NCBI GenBank assembly: GCA_016937575.1
Contig: JAFHKN010000002.1
Span: 2,356,001 to 2,420,000 of the forward strand
From: Roseomonas aeriglobus
GTDB lineage: Bacteria > Pseudomonadota > Alphaproteobacteria > Sphingomonadales > Sphingomonadaceae
DNA length: 64,000 bases
Reading direction: 5' to 3'
Shown here: piece after piece, positions 1 through 7,589 of the stretch
Position numbering within the stretch: position 1 is the first letter of the stretch
Layout: each line of letters opens with the position of its first letter
The notes under the pieces: generated by a model
Seen by the model: the letters and a program-made list of their open reading frames with translations, nothing else
Databases searched by the model: none
What the model was told of the DNA's origin: nothing
Position numbers and translations under genes: made by a program

Positions 1-247
1 CGCCCAGGACGGCGGGTCCGGGGATGGCCAGCACCGCTGCATCCACACCGTCCGGCAATTCGTCGATCGACTTCAGGCACGGCCGTCCGTCGATCTCGTC
101 CCGCTTGGGGTTGATGAGATGAATGGCGCCCGCATAGCCGTGACGTTCGAGATTGCGCAGCACCGAATTGCCGAGCGCACCGGGTGTCGGCGACGCGCCG
201 ACGATAACGACCGAACGGGGGGTGAGCAGGCGGGAGAGGTCGGGCAT
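1..247 (-). CDS. ferA: Feruloyl-CoA synthetase, ADP-forming acyl-CoA synthetase type (N-terminal part, cut by window edge)
   Basis: The 82 complete codons read leftward from the ATG at 247 give the start of a CoA-binding (Rossmann) domain: an early SVVIVGASPTPGALGNSVL segment, then GAIHLINPKRDEIDGRP and a DAAVLAIPGP strand. This is the N-terminal domain of ADP-forming acyl-CoA synthetases. In Sphingobium SYK-6 the feruloyl-CoA synthetase FerA belongs to this superfamily and is encoded beside the hydratase-lyase FerB. Here the gene follows the hydratase-lyase in the same direction, separated by a 150-nt gap that carries an inverted-repeat element. The expected reaction is ferulate + CoA + ATP to feruloyl-CoA. 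The ligase domains lie outside the window, so the substrate assignment rests on the neighbours. Confidence 0.8.
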   Translation of the reverse strand, partial: MPDLSRLLTPRSVVIVGASPTPGALGNSVLRNLERHGYAGAIHLINPKRDEIDGRPCLKSIDELPDGVDAAVLAIPGPAVLG

Positions 248-258
248 TTTCGTCCTTT

Positions 259-388
259 GATCCTCCCCGGCACGGGGAGGTGGCAGCGCGCAGCGCTGAC
301 GGAGGGGGTTCGCCGCATATGGCATCGCCCGCAGATAGCCCCCTCCACCATGCTGCGCATGGTCTCCCTCCCCGTGCCGGGGAGGATC
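259..388. repeat. REP-like inverted-repeat element between ferB and ferA
   Basis: Two 22-bp arms (259-280 and 367-388) are exact reverse complements. Each contains its own GC-rich palindrome (CTCCCCGGCACGGGGAG in the left arm). Just inside, the GGAGGGGG at 301-308 faces CCCCCTCC at 339-346. The element could fold into a large cruciform or two hairpins. It sits inside the operon, so it may act on mRNA stability or partial termination between ferB and ferA; that role is inference. Confidence 0.75.
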
Positions 389-397
389 AGATGAAGC

Positions 398-1234
398 TCA
401 GGCCTTCACCTTGTCCTTGTCATAGGCGCCCAGCCCCGGCTTGTAGCTCTTCTCGTCGATGAACTGCCGAATGCCTTCCTTGCGGCCTTCATTGTCGTAG
501 GAATTGGCCGCTTCCTGCGCGCGGACCAGATAGTCCTCGGCATCGTCGTAGCTCATCACCCCGACGCGCTTCATCGCATCCTTGGTCGCCTTGAGCGCCA
601 CCGGGTTCTTCGCAAGCAGCACCTTGGCGACCTCGGTCACCCGGTCCTTCAGCGCCGAGAGCGGATGCGCTTCGTTGACCAAGCCCCATTCGACCGCGGT
701 CTTGCCGTCGATATTCTCGCCCATCATCGCGTGATACATGGCTTTGCGGAACGGCATCAGTTCCTGCGCCACCTTGGTCGCACCGCCGCCGGGCAGGATG
801 CCCCAGTTGATTTCGCTGAGACCGAACTTCGCCTCTTCCGCCGCGAACGCCAGGTCGCAGGCGAACAGCGGGCCATAACCGCCGCCAAAGCACCATCCGT
901 TGACCATCGCGATCGTCGGCGTCTGATACCAGCGCAGCCGCCGCCACCAGCCATAGCTTTCGCGCTGCGCCTGGCGCGTGCCGGCTAGGCCCTTGGCCTC
1001 GGTTTCGCGGAAATATTCCTTCAGATCCATGCCCGCGGTCCAGGCCGGCCCCTCTCCCGACAGGACGAGCACGCCAACGTCGTCGCGGAATTCGAGCGCG
1101 TCGAGCACCTCCATCATGTCGCGGTTGAGCGTCGGGCTCATCGCGTTGCGCTTCTCGGCGCGGTTGAAGCGGACCCAGGCGATGCGGTCTTCGACGTCAT
1201 AGGCGACGACGCCGTTGCTGCTGTATTCGGTCAT
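398..1234 (-). CDS. ferB: Feruloyl-CoA / p-hydroxycinnamoyl-CoA hydratase-lyase
   Basis: Crotonase-fold enzyme of 278 residues that hydrates feruloyl-CoA and splits it to vanillin and acetyl-CoA. Diagnostic pieces are WTAGMDLKEYFRE (Tyr74) and FGLSEINWGILPGG (Glu141), matching the catalytic Tyr75 and Glu143 of Pseudomonas HCHL within one residue, plus GGGYGPLFACDLAF forming the oxyanion-hole region. An upstream in-frame extension exists, but the ATG at 1234 is preceded by AGAGG and begins a normal crotonase N-terminus, so it was chosen. The upstream DUF3237 gene ends 22 nt away and the aldehyde dehydrogenase lies beyond it, giving a ferulate-to-vanillate operon. Substrate range within hydroxycinnamoyl-CoAs cannot be read from sequence. 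Confidence 0.92.
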   Translation of the reverse strand: MTEYSSNGVVAYDVEDRIAWVRFNRAEKRNAMSPTLNRDMMEVLDALEFRDDVGVLVLSGEGPAWTAGMDLKEYFRETEAKGLAGTRQAQRESYGWWRRLRWYQTPTIAMVNGWCFGGGYGPLFACDLAFAAEEAKFGLSEINWGILPGGGATKVAQELMPFRKAMYHAMMGENIDGKTAVEWGLVNEAHPLSALKDRVTEVAKVLLAKNPVALKATKDAMKRVGVMSYDDAEDYLVRAQEAANSYDNEGRKEGIRQFIDEKSYKPGLGAYDKDKVKA

Positions 1235-1256
1235 GGTTGAACCCTCTGCTGGCGCG

Positions 1257-1781
1257 TCAGTCGACGGCGAAGATTTCGATGAGGACGTGGTCGGGCATGC
1301 GGATGCCGCGACCGATAAAGGTCTTTTCCCGCAGCCACTGGTGCTTACCCGGCGGGGGGTCGAACACCGGCGAACTGCGGAAGTAATAGGCGGACGGATC
1401 GACCCGTTCGCCGCGGGCGATACGGTCGGTGACGTCCTGGCTGGCGACGCGGACACCCGGATTGTGGATGCCGATGACGGTGCCGTCGGCAGCCTTCAGG
1501 AAATAGCGGGCCTCCACCCGCGTAAACCCGCCGGGATAGATGGTCTGCCAGTCCCCACCGCCGGTCAGCACCGTGCCGGTCAGCCGCGCGCCGGTGATGG
1601 TGCCGCCGGTGATCGGGATGAACCGACGCCGCCCGCCGTCGATCTCCCCCTGCTCGACCGGCGGAGCGATCTCGACACGCACCGTGAAGACGGGCGTCAG
1701 GCGTGGCGCGACCGGAGCGTCCGCGCCCACGACCGATGCGACGGTCGCGACACCGGCAAGGATCATGGGGAGGATCGACAT
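1257..1781 (-). CDS. DUF3237 family protein
   Basis: Protein of 174 residues. Residues 1-20 form a hydrophobic stretch ending in VGADA, which could be a signal peptide, followed by a compact beta-rich domain with FTVRVEIAPPVEQGEIDGG, a VEARYFLKAADGTVIGIHNPG segment and a C-terminal PDHVLIEIFAVD. This pattern fits DUF3237, a small barrel family with no established function that recurs in aromatic-degradation gene clusters. It lies 14 nt after the aldehyde dehydrogenase and 22 nt before ferB, so it is surely co-transcribed with them. If the hydrophobic N-terminus is a real signal peptide, the product would act in the periplasm, unlike its cytoplasmic partners. No catalytic role is claimed. Confidence 0.75.
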   Translation of the reverse strand: MSILPMILAGVATVASVVGADAPVAPRLTPVFTVRVEIAPPVEQGEIDGGRRRFIPITGGTITGARLTGTVLTGGGDWQTIYPGGFTRVEARYFLKAADGTVIGIHNPGVRVASQDVTDRIARGERVDPSAYYFRSSPVFDPPPGKHQWLREKTFIGRGIRMPDHVLIEIFAVD

Positions 1782-1795
1782 CGCGGCCGCCCCGA

Positions 1796-3202
1796 TCAGA
1801 TCGGATAATGGCCGGGCTGGGTCTCGATCGTGATCCAGCGCAGTTCGGTGAAGGCGTCGATCCCGGCCTTGCCGCCGAAGCGGCCATAGCCCGACGCCTT
1901 CACGCCGCCGAACGGCATTTGGGCCTCGTCATGGACGGTCGGCCCGTTGACGTGACAGATGCCCGACTTGATGCGCTTGGCAACGCCCAGGCCCCGCGCG
2001 GTGTCGCGGGTGAAGACCGATGCCGACAGACCGTATTCGGTGTCGTTGGCGAGTTCGATCGCATGATCCTCGTCGCGGGCGCGGATGATGCCGACGACGG
2101 GGCCGAAGCTCTCGTCGCGGAACAGCTTCATCTCGGGGGTGACCTTGTCGATGACGTGCGCGGGCATCAGCACGCCGTTCGCGTCACCGCCGTTGACCTG
2201 CACTGCGCCCGCACCGACCGCATCCTCGATCAGCGAGCGGACATGATCGACCGTCTTCTGGTCGACCACCGCGCCGAGCGGCGTCTTGCCCTCGCGCGGA
2301 TCGCCGACCGGCATCGTCCCCACCTTCGCTGCGAACTTCTCGACGAAGGCATCGGCGACGGCATCGACGACGATAATCCGTTCGGTCGACATGCAGATCT
2401 GGCCCTGGTTCATGAACGCCCCGAATGCCGCGGCCTTGACCGCTTCGTCGAGATCGGCGTCCTCCAGGACGATCAGCGGCGCTTTGCCGCCCAGTTCCAG
2501 GAGCACCGGCTTCAGATGTTCGGCGGCGCGCTTGGCGATGATCCGCCCGACATGCGTCGACCCGGTGAAGTTGATGCGGCGGATGTGCGGGTTGTCGATC
2601 AGCGCGCCGACGACGTTGCCCGCATCCTGTGGCGCGTTGGTAACGATCGAGACGGCACCCGCCGGCAGCGCCTCGGCAAAGGCTTCGGCGATCAGGCTGT
2701 GGGTACGCGGGCACTGCTCGCTCGCCTTGAGCACCACGGTGTTGCCGCAGGCCAGCGGCACCGCGACCGCGCGGACGCCCAGGATGATCGGCGCGTTCCA
2801 CGGCGCGATGCCCAGCATCACGCCGACCGGCTCACGCAGCGCCATGGCGATGCAGCCGGGCTTTTCGGAGGGAATGACCTCGCCGCCGATCTGCGTCGTC
2901 AGCGCCGCCGCCTCGCGGACCATGCCGACCGCCAGCATCAGGTTGAAACGCGCCCACCCCTCGGTCGCGCCGATTTCACCCATCATCGCCTCGACGAACT
3001 GGTCGGCCTTCGCGGCAAGCGCGTCCGCCGCCTTGGTCAGCGCGGCGCGGCGGGCGTTGGGACCAAGCGCCGACCATGCGGGAAACGCAGCGGCGGCGGC
3101 CTCGACCGCGGTATCGGCCTCGGCCGGGCCGAACGCGGCGGCGGTCGTCGCGACCTCGCCCGTCACCGGATTGATGCGATCGAATGTCTTGTCGGACGCC
3201 AT
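1796..3202 (-). CDS. vdh: Aldehyde dehydrogenase, probable vanillin dehydrogenase
   Basis: NAD(P)-dependent aldehyde dehydrogenase of 468 residues. Visible family marks are the GIAPWNAPIILGVRAVAVPLACGN cofactor-side region, INFTGSTHVGR, LLELGGKAPLIVL with the general-base Glu, and NQGQICMSTE with catalytic Cys270; ESFGPVVGII and MPFGGVKASGYGR complete the set. Overall the sequence resembles the salicylaldehyde/vanillin dehydrogenase branch. It is the first gene after the MFS transporter and precedes DUF3237 and ferB, so it most likely oxidises vanillin, the product of ferB, to vanillate. The start ATG has a strong AAAGGAGAG upstream. The exact aldehyde is inferred from context. Confidence 0.85.
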   Translation of the reverse strand: MASDKTFDRINPVTGEVATTAAAFGPAEADTAVEAAAAAFPAWSALGPNARRAALTKAADALAAKADQFVEAMMGEIGATEGWARFNLMLAVGMVREAAALTTQIGGEVIPSEKPGCIAMALREPVGVMLGIAPWNAPIILGVRAVAVPLACGNTVVLKASEQCPRTHSLIAEAFAEALPAGAVSIVTNAPQDAGNVVGALIDNPHIRRINFTGSTHVGRIIAKRAAEHLKPVLLELGGKAPLIVLEDADLDEAVKAAAFGAFMNQGQICMSTERIIVVDAVADAFVEKFAAKVGTMPVGDPREGKTPLGAVVDQKTVDHVRSLIEDAVGAGAVQVNGGDANGVLMPAHVIDKVTPEMKLFRDESFGPVVGIIRARDEDHAIELANDTEYGLSASVFTRDTARGLGVAKRIKSGICHVNGPTVHDEAQMPFGGVKASGYGRFGGKAGIDAFTELRWITIETQPGHYPI

Positions 3203-3231
3203 CGGGTCGCTCTCCTTTTGTTATGTCTTAT

Positions 3232-3260
3232 AGCCTAATTCGAGTCGTTCGGATCGTCAA
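3232..3260 (-). promoter_or_regulatory. Possible sigma-70-type promoter for the vdh-DUF3237-ferB-ferA operon
   Basis: Reading leftward, TTGACG (3260-3255) is followed after 17 nt by TAGGCT (3237-3232), about 30 nt upstream of the vdh ATG. The -35 overlaps the last codons of the MFS gene, so the catabolic genes could be transcribed separately from the transporter. Predicted by eye only. Confidence 0.4.
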
Positions 3261-4576
3261 TCGGCCAATTGCGCGGCGGGTCGGCTTCTCATCATGATCA
3301 GCGCCACGGCGGCGATCAGCGACCCGATTCCCATCAGCACCGCGACAGTCTGCAACCCGTAGCCGGCCGCGAACAGGAAGCCCGCCACCGCCGGGGCAAG
3401 CGCCGATCCGCCACGGCCCACGCCGATGACGAAGCCCGTCGCCGTCGCACGGACGCCGGTCGGAAAGCTCTGGGCGATCAGCGCATAGAGGCCGACGACG
3501 CCGGCGTTGGTCGCGAACCCGGCACAGGCGGCGACGATCGACAGCCCGGCCAGGTCGCTTTGCGCGCGGCCGAAGACGACGACGAGCGCAGTCGACAGCA
3601 GCATCGCGGTGATCGTCAGCGCGAGCAGGCGGATACGCCCGGTCAGCAGCCCGAGGATCAGCGACCCCGTGGCTCCGCCGATGCTGGCCCACACCAGGAC
3701 GCCGGCGGCCTGTGGCGGCGGGAAGCCCATGTCGACGACGATCTTCGGGATCCATTTCAGGATGAAGTAGAAGGTCATGATGTGGGCGAGGTACGCAAGC
3801 GTCAGCAAGACGGTCGTTCGCACCAGAGCCGGGGAAAACAGCGCAACGACAGGTGCCTTGGCGGCCGCCGACTGCGGCTCGGCATCGGGCAGCGCGTCCA
3901 CGGGCGCGTGGCCCATACGCCGCAGGGTCGCATTGATCCGTTCGAGCGCGCCGGGGGGGCGCTTGTGCATCAGAAACGCGACCGATTCGGGCGCGCGCCA
4001 CAGCACCAGCGGGACAAACAGCGCGCTGCAGATCGCACCGAACACGAACACCGCGCGCCAGTCGTAGTGCGCGAGCAGTACCGCCGACACCGATCCGCCG
4101 ACGATCGTCCCGACCGGATAGCCGGCCGCCATCAGCACGACCGCGAGCGAGCGATGCCGGGCATTCGCGGCTTCCGCCACTGCGGCGTTGGTCGACGCGA
4201 GCATCCCGCCGATGCCGAGGCCGGTAAGCACGCGCCAGACCGACAGCGTGACCACGTCGTGCGCGGTCGCCGCACCCAGCATCCCCGCGGTCATCATGCC
4301 CAGACAGCCAAGGATCGTCGCCCGCCGCCCGATGCGATCGGCGACACCGCCCAGGAACAGCGACCCGATCGCCATGCCGATCAATTCCATCGACAGCACG
4401 ATCCCCAGCGCAGCGCGGTCGATGCCCCAGTCGGCGGCAATGCCGGGGGAGGCGAAGCTGATCGAAAGGACGTCGAATCCGTCGAGCGCGTTCAGCCCGA
4501 CCATCGTCGCGACGATGCCCCATTGGAACCGCGACATCGGTTCCCGATCGATCACAGCACGCGGATCCTGGGCCAC
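3257..4576 (-). CDS. MFS transporter, aromatic acid:H+ symporter type
   Basis: Integral membrane protein of 439 residues with about twelve hydrophobic segments. The first helix carries LNALDGFDVLSISFASPG, equivalent to the DGxD signature of the AAHS family (PcaK, BenK, VanK), and the loop after helix 2 has GGVADRIGRRATILG, the conserved MFS A-motif. It should import an aromatic carboxylate with protons; vanillate, ferulate or another hydroxycinnamate is likely because the ferulate operon follows directly. The GTG at 4576 was chosen as start because GGAGAGG lies 8 nt upstream; the alternative ATG is residue 14. The 54-nt gap to vdh carries a possible second promoter, so the genes may be co-transcribed or separately driven. 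Confidence 0.85.
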   Translation of the reverse strand: MAQDPRAVIDREPMSRFQWGIVATMVGLNALDGFDVLSISFASPGIAADWGIDRAALGIVLSMELIGMAIGSLFLGGVADRIGRRATILGCLGMMTAGMLGAATAHDVVTLSVWRVLTGLGIGGMLASTNAAVAEAANARHRSLAVVLMAAGYPVGTIVGGSVSAVLLAHYDWRAVFVFGAICSALFVPLVLWRAPESVAFLMHKRPPGALERINATLRRMGHAPVDALPDAEPQSAAAKAPVVALFSPALVRTTVLLTLAYLAHIMTFYFILKWIPKIVVDMGFPPPQAAGVLVWASIGGATGSLILGLLTGRIRLLALTITAMLLSTALVVVFGRAQSDLAGLSIVAACAGFATNAGVVGLYALIAQSFPTGVRATATGFVIGVGRGGSALAPAVAGFLFAAGYGLQTVAVLMGIGSLIAAVALIMMRSRPAAQLAD

Positions 4577-4610
4577 CCGTACCTCTCCAGCTTATTGTTA
4601 TAGGACTGAA

Positions 4611-4638
4611 CATATACCGGGATCGTTGCGCGCGGCAA
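4611..4638 (-). promoter_or_regulatory. Possible promoter/operator of the MFS gene in the divergent intergenic region
   Basis: Leftward TTGCCG (4638-4633), 16-nt spacer, TATATG (4616-4611). A short dyad GTTGC-GCGCG-GCAAC (4625-4639) overlaps the -35 and could be an operator. The region 4577-4710 separates the leftward MFS gene from the rightward MetE-like gene. Predicted by eye, low certainty. Confidence 0.3.
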
Positions 4639-4710
4639 CCGGCATTGCGCGACGGTGCTCCGCCGCCTAGGAGCCGTACGTAACACCTACAAAGTCAGGA
4701 GAGCCCTGCG

Positions 4711-5820
4711 ATGCCCACCCCGCCGTTCCGCGCCGACCATGTCGGCAGCTTCCTGCGTCCCAAGGCACTGATCGACGCGCGCGAAGCGTTCCGAGCAGGC
4801 ACCATCGACGCTGCAGCCCTGCGCGCGGCCGAGGACGAGGCGATCCGCGGCGTGGTGCGGTTCCAGGAGGATCTGGGGCTTCAGGCCATCACCGACGGGG
4901 AGTTTCGCCGGACCTATTTCCATACCGACTTCCTGCTGCAGCTGGACGGCGTCGACGAAGCCGGCGGGACGCAGGTGAAGTTCCACCAGCATGGCGGCAA
5001 GGAGCTGGAATATGCTCCACCGGTCATGAAGATCACCGGCAAGATCGGTCATGCGAAGGACATCCAGCGCGCGGATTACGAGTTTCTGGCGTCCTGCACC
5101 GCGCGCACGCCCAAGGTGACGATCCCGTCGCCGACGATGCTGCACTTCCGCGGCGGGCGCGACGCGATCGATGCGACCGCCTACCCGAATCTCGAGGATT
5201 TCTATGCCGACCTCGCCGCCGCCTATCGCGCCGAGATCGCCAGCCTGGCGGATGCGGGGTGTCGTTACCTCCAGCTCGACGATACCAACCTTGCCTATCT
5301 GTGTGACGACACGCAGCGCGAGAATGCGCGGAAGCGGGGCATGGCCCCTGACGAACTGCCACGCCTTTATGCCCGCCTGATCAACGAATCGATCCGCGAC
5401 CGGCCGGACGACATGGTCGTGTGCGTCCATCTGTGCCGCGGCAATTTCCGGTCGTCGTGGGCGGCGGAGGGCGGCTACGAACCCGTCGCCGAAGTGCTGT
5501 TCAACGAACTGGCGATCGACGGCTATTTCCTCGAATATGACGATCCGCGTTCGGGCGACTTCGCACCCTTGCGCTTCCTGCCCAAGGGCAAGACGGTCGT
5601 CCTCGGCCTCGTCACGACGAAGCTCGGCGAGATGGAAAGCGCGGACGACGTGAAGCGCCGGATCGATGAAGCCGCGCAGTTCGCGCCGCTCGACCAGCTC
5701 GCGCTGTCCCCTCAGTGCGGCTTCTCGTTGACGGTTCACGGCAACGACATTCAGGTCGAGCAGCAGGCCGCGAAGATGCGCCTGGTGATCGACGTGGCCC
5801 ACGACGTGTGGGGCGCGTAA
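4711..5820 (+). CDS. MetE C-terminal-domain-like methyltransferase
   Basis: Protein of 369 residues matching the C-terminal catalytic barrel of cobalamin-independent methionine synthase (YxjG-like), starting FRADHVGSFLRPKAL and containing GLQAITDGEFRR. Candidate zinc ligands are the His and Cys of VCVHLCRGNFR and the Cys of LSPQCGF, as in MetE; CRYLQLDDTNLAYL carries substrate-side acids. It lacks the N-terminal half of full MetE. Such stand-alone proteins transfer methyl groups or act on other thiol substrates. Its position, divergent from the aromatic importer and next to the ferulate operon, suggests a link to methyl groups released from methoxylated aromatics, but that is inference; ordinary methionine synthesis is equally possible. 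AGGAGAG precedes the ATG. Confidence 0.75.
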   Translation: MPTPPFRADHVGSFLRPKALIDAREAFRAGTIDAAALRAAEDEAIRGVVRFQEDLGLQAITDGEFRRTYFHTDFLLQLDGVDEAGGTQVKFHQHGGKELEYAPPVMKITGKIGHAKDIQRADYEFLASCTARTPKVTIPSPTMLHFRGGRDAIDATAYPNLEDFYADLAAAYRAEIASLADAGCRYLQLDDTNLAYLCDDTQRENARKRGMAPDELPRLYARLINESIRDRPDDMVVCVHLCRGNFRSSWAAEGGYEPVAEVLFNELAIDGYFLEYDDPRSGDFAPLRFLPKGKTVVLGLVTTKLGEMESADDVKRRIDEAAQFAPLDQLALSPQCGFSLTVHGNDIQVEQQAAKMRLVIDVAHDVWGA

Positions 5821-5830
5821 CGCCCCGGGG

Positions 5831-5908
5831 GAAGCCGCTCAGGCAGAGCTCGCCGAAGCGCCGACCATGGTATCGGTGCGCCCGGCTGGCTCTGCAGAGA
5901 GCGGCTTC
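5831..5908. terminator. Nested inverted repeat between convergent genes, possible bidirectional terminator
   Basis: GAAGCCGCTC (5831-5840) pairs with GAGCGGCTTC (5899-5908), and inside it GCAGAGC (5843-5849) pairs with GCTCTGC (5889-5895). The gap 5821-5995 separates the tail ends of the MetE-like gene and phoD. There is no U-run, so the structure may be a REP-like element instead. Confidence 0.45.
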
Positions 5909-5995
5909 GCTGTAGAGGCTGACCGTGCGCCTGCACTGGCGACGTTGCCCCTGGGTCGGGCGTCACACCGCGCATCTGCGGCGGCGACTATCGGG

Positions 5996-7573
5996 TCACA
6001 CCGAATGCAGGCCCGGCTTGCCCCGCTCGGCGGCAAAGGACGCGTATGTCGAGAGCCGCCCCTCCGGTGTCGTCACCGTGTCCACTATCTTGAGATCGCC
6101 GCGGAACTGGTCGCGGGTGACGTCGCAAAGCACATAGCCGCGCCGGTCCGTCATCGCCTTGATCGCCGGCGTCTCGGCCCGCACGCGCTTCGTGAAATCG
6201 TCGTCATCGCCCACGCCGTCGGCGCCCGACGTAACCGAGGTCGCCAGAAACTCGCTCGACGCGATGCGGCCGTCGTCGAGGATCAGGTCGCCGGTGTAAT
6301 GGCGGTGCGCGTCGCCAGAGACCGTCATCACATTGCCCGGGCAGCGATCGGCGATGTGGGTCAGCAACCGGCGCTGGCTGTGCATATAGCCAGTCCACTG
6401 GTCCATCGAGGCAACGGGCTGCGCTTCCCCGGGTTTGATATAATGCATACTCATTAGCCGGACCTGCTGTGCAATCAGGTTCCAGCGCGTGTCCGAACTC
6501 GCCAAGCCGTCGAACAGCCAGGCTTCCTGTCGATCGCCAAGCATGGTGCGCTGGGGCGAGAAGACGTCCGGACCCTGCACGAGGTCGCCGTCGCCCTGCG
6601 CCTGGTCGGAGCGATACTGACGCGTATCGAGGAAGAAGCCGCGCATAAGGTCGCCGAACCGGGCGTCGCGGAACATTTGCATGTGCCCGCCCGACGGCAA
6701 CGAACGTAGGCGGAGCGGCATGTGTTCGTAATAGGCCTGCATCGCCATCGCGCGGCGCATCATAAACAGCGCAGGCGGCGTCCCGTCCTGATCGTGATCG
6801 CCTGCCCAATTGTTGTCGATCTCATGGTCGTCGAAGCTGACGAACCAGGGCGCTGCGGCATGTGCGGCCTGCAAATCCCTATCGGCCTTATATTGCGCGT
6901 AGCGCCGGCGATAATCGACGATGGACTGGATTTCCTCGCCGACATGACGACGGATCGGGGTAACCACCCGCCCACCGATCCGCCGCGGCTGCGGACCGCG
7001 GTCACCGCCTTCGTAGATATAATCTCCGTAGTGGAAGACGAAGTCGATCGGTTCCTCGGCGATACGGCGCCATACGGTGTAGAACCCCTCCTCGTAATGC
7101 TGGCATCCCGCCACCGCGAAGCGTAACCGGTCGAGCCGCGCGCCGGGCGCCGTCAACGTCGCGCTCCGGCCGACCCCGCTGCGGCGCCCGCCGCAGGTGA
7201 AGCGATACCAATAGGGCCGCCCCGGTGCCAGGCCAGCCACCTCGACATGGACCGAATGCGCCAGTTCGGGATGGGCGATGGCCACCCCCGATTGCGCCAC
7301 ACGGCGAAAATCGGGATCGGCGGCGACCTCCCATGTCACGGTGACGGGCGCCGGGAACATGCCGCCATCGATCGCCATCGGTTCGGGCGCGAGCCGCGTC
7401 CAGATCACGAAGCCGGTCGCATCGGGATCGCCCGATGCTACGCCCAGCGTGAACGGATCGGCGGCAAAGCCCGGCGCATCGATCAGGTTGCGCTGCGCGA
7501 GCGCCGCGGTGCCGCCGCCCAGCCACAGGATCGGCAGGGCTGCAAGGACCCGCCGGCGGTCGATCTGGCTCAT
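5996..7573 (-). CDS. phoD: PhoD family alkaline phosphatase / phosphodiesterase
   Basis: Protein of 525 residues. The N-terminus has a twin-arginine signal (QIDRRRVLAALPILWLGGG), so it should be exported folded by Tat. A PhoD N-terminal domain follows (FTLGVASGDPDATGFVIWTRL), then the metallophosphatase core with FAVAGCQHYEEGF, HYGDYIYEG, FDDHEIDNNWAGD and SGDAHRHYTGD, the metal-ligand motifs of PhoD. It hydrolyses phosphomono- or diesters in the periplasm using metal ions. It lies 16 nt downstream of a TonB receptor gene in the same direction, so the two probably form an operon in which the receptor imports a phosphorylated substrate or a metal complex. Substrate unknown. Confidence 0.9.
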   Translation of the reverse strand: MSQIDRRRVLAALPILWLGGGTAALAQRNLIDAPGFAADPFTLGVASGDPDATGFVIWTRLAPEPMAIDGGMFPAPVTVTWEVAADPDFRRVAQSGVAIAHPELAHSVHVEVAGLAPGRPYWYRFTCGGRRSGVGRSATLTAPGARLDRLRFAVAGCQHYEEGFYTVWRRIAEEPIDFVFHYGDYIYEGGDRGPQPRRIGGRVVTPIRRHVGEEIQSIVDYRRRYAQYKADRDLQAAHAAAPWFVSFDDHEIDNNWAGDHDQDGTPPALFMMRRAMAMQAYYEHMPLRLRSLPSGGHMQMFRDARFGDLMRGFFLDTRQYRSDQAQGDGDLVQGPDVFSPQRTMLGDRQEAWLFDGLASSDTRWNLIAQQVRLMSMHYIKPGEAQPVASMDQWTGYMHSQRRLLTHIADRCPGNVMTVSGDAHRHYTGDLILDDGRIASSEFLATSVTSGADGVGDDDDFTKRVRAETPAIKAMTDRRGYVLCDVTRDQFRGDLKIVDTVTTPEGRLSTYASFAAERGKPGLHSV

Positions 7574-7589
7574 TCCTCCCCTCCCCGGA

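Noticed and set aside
1235..1456. In-frame upstream extension of ferB
   Set aside because: Overlaps the DUF3237 gene on the same strand in another frame; the ATG at 1234 has its own ribosome site.
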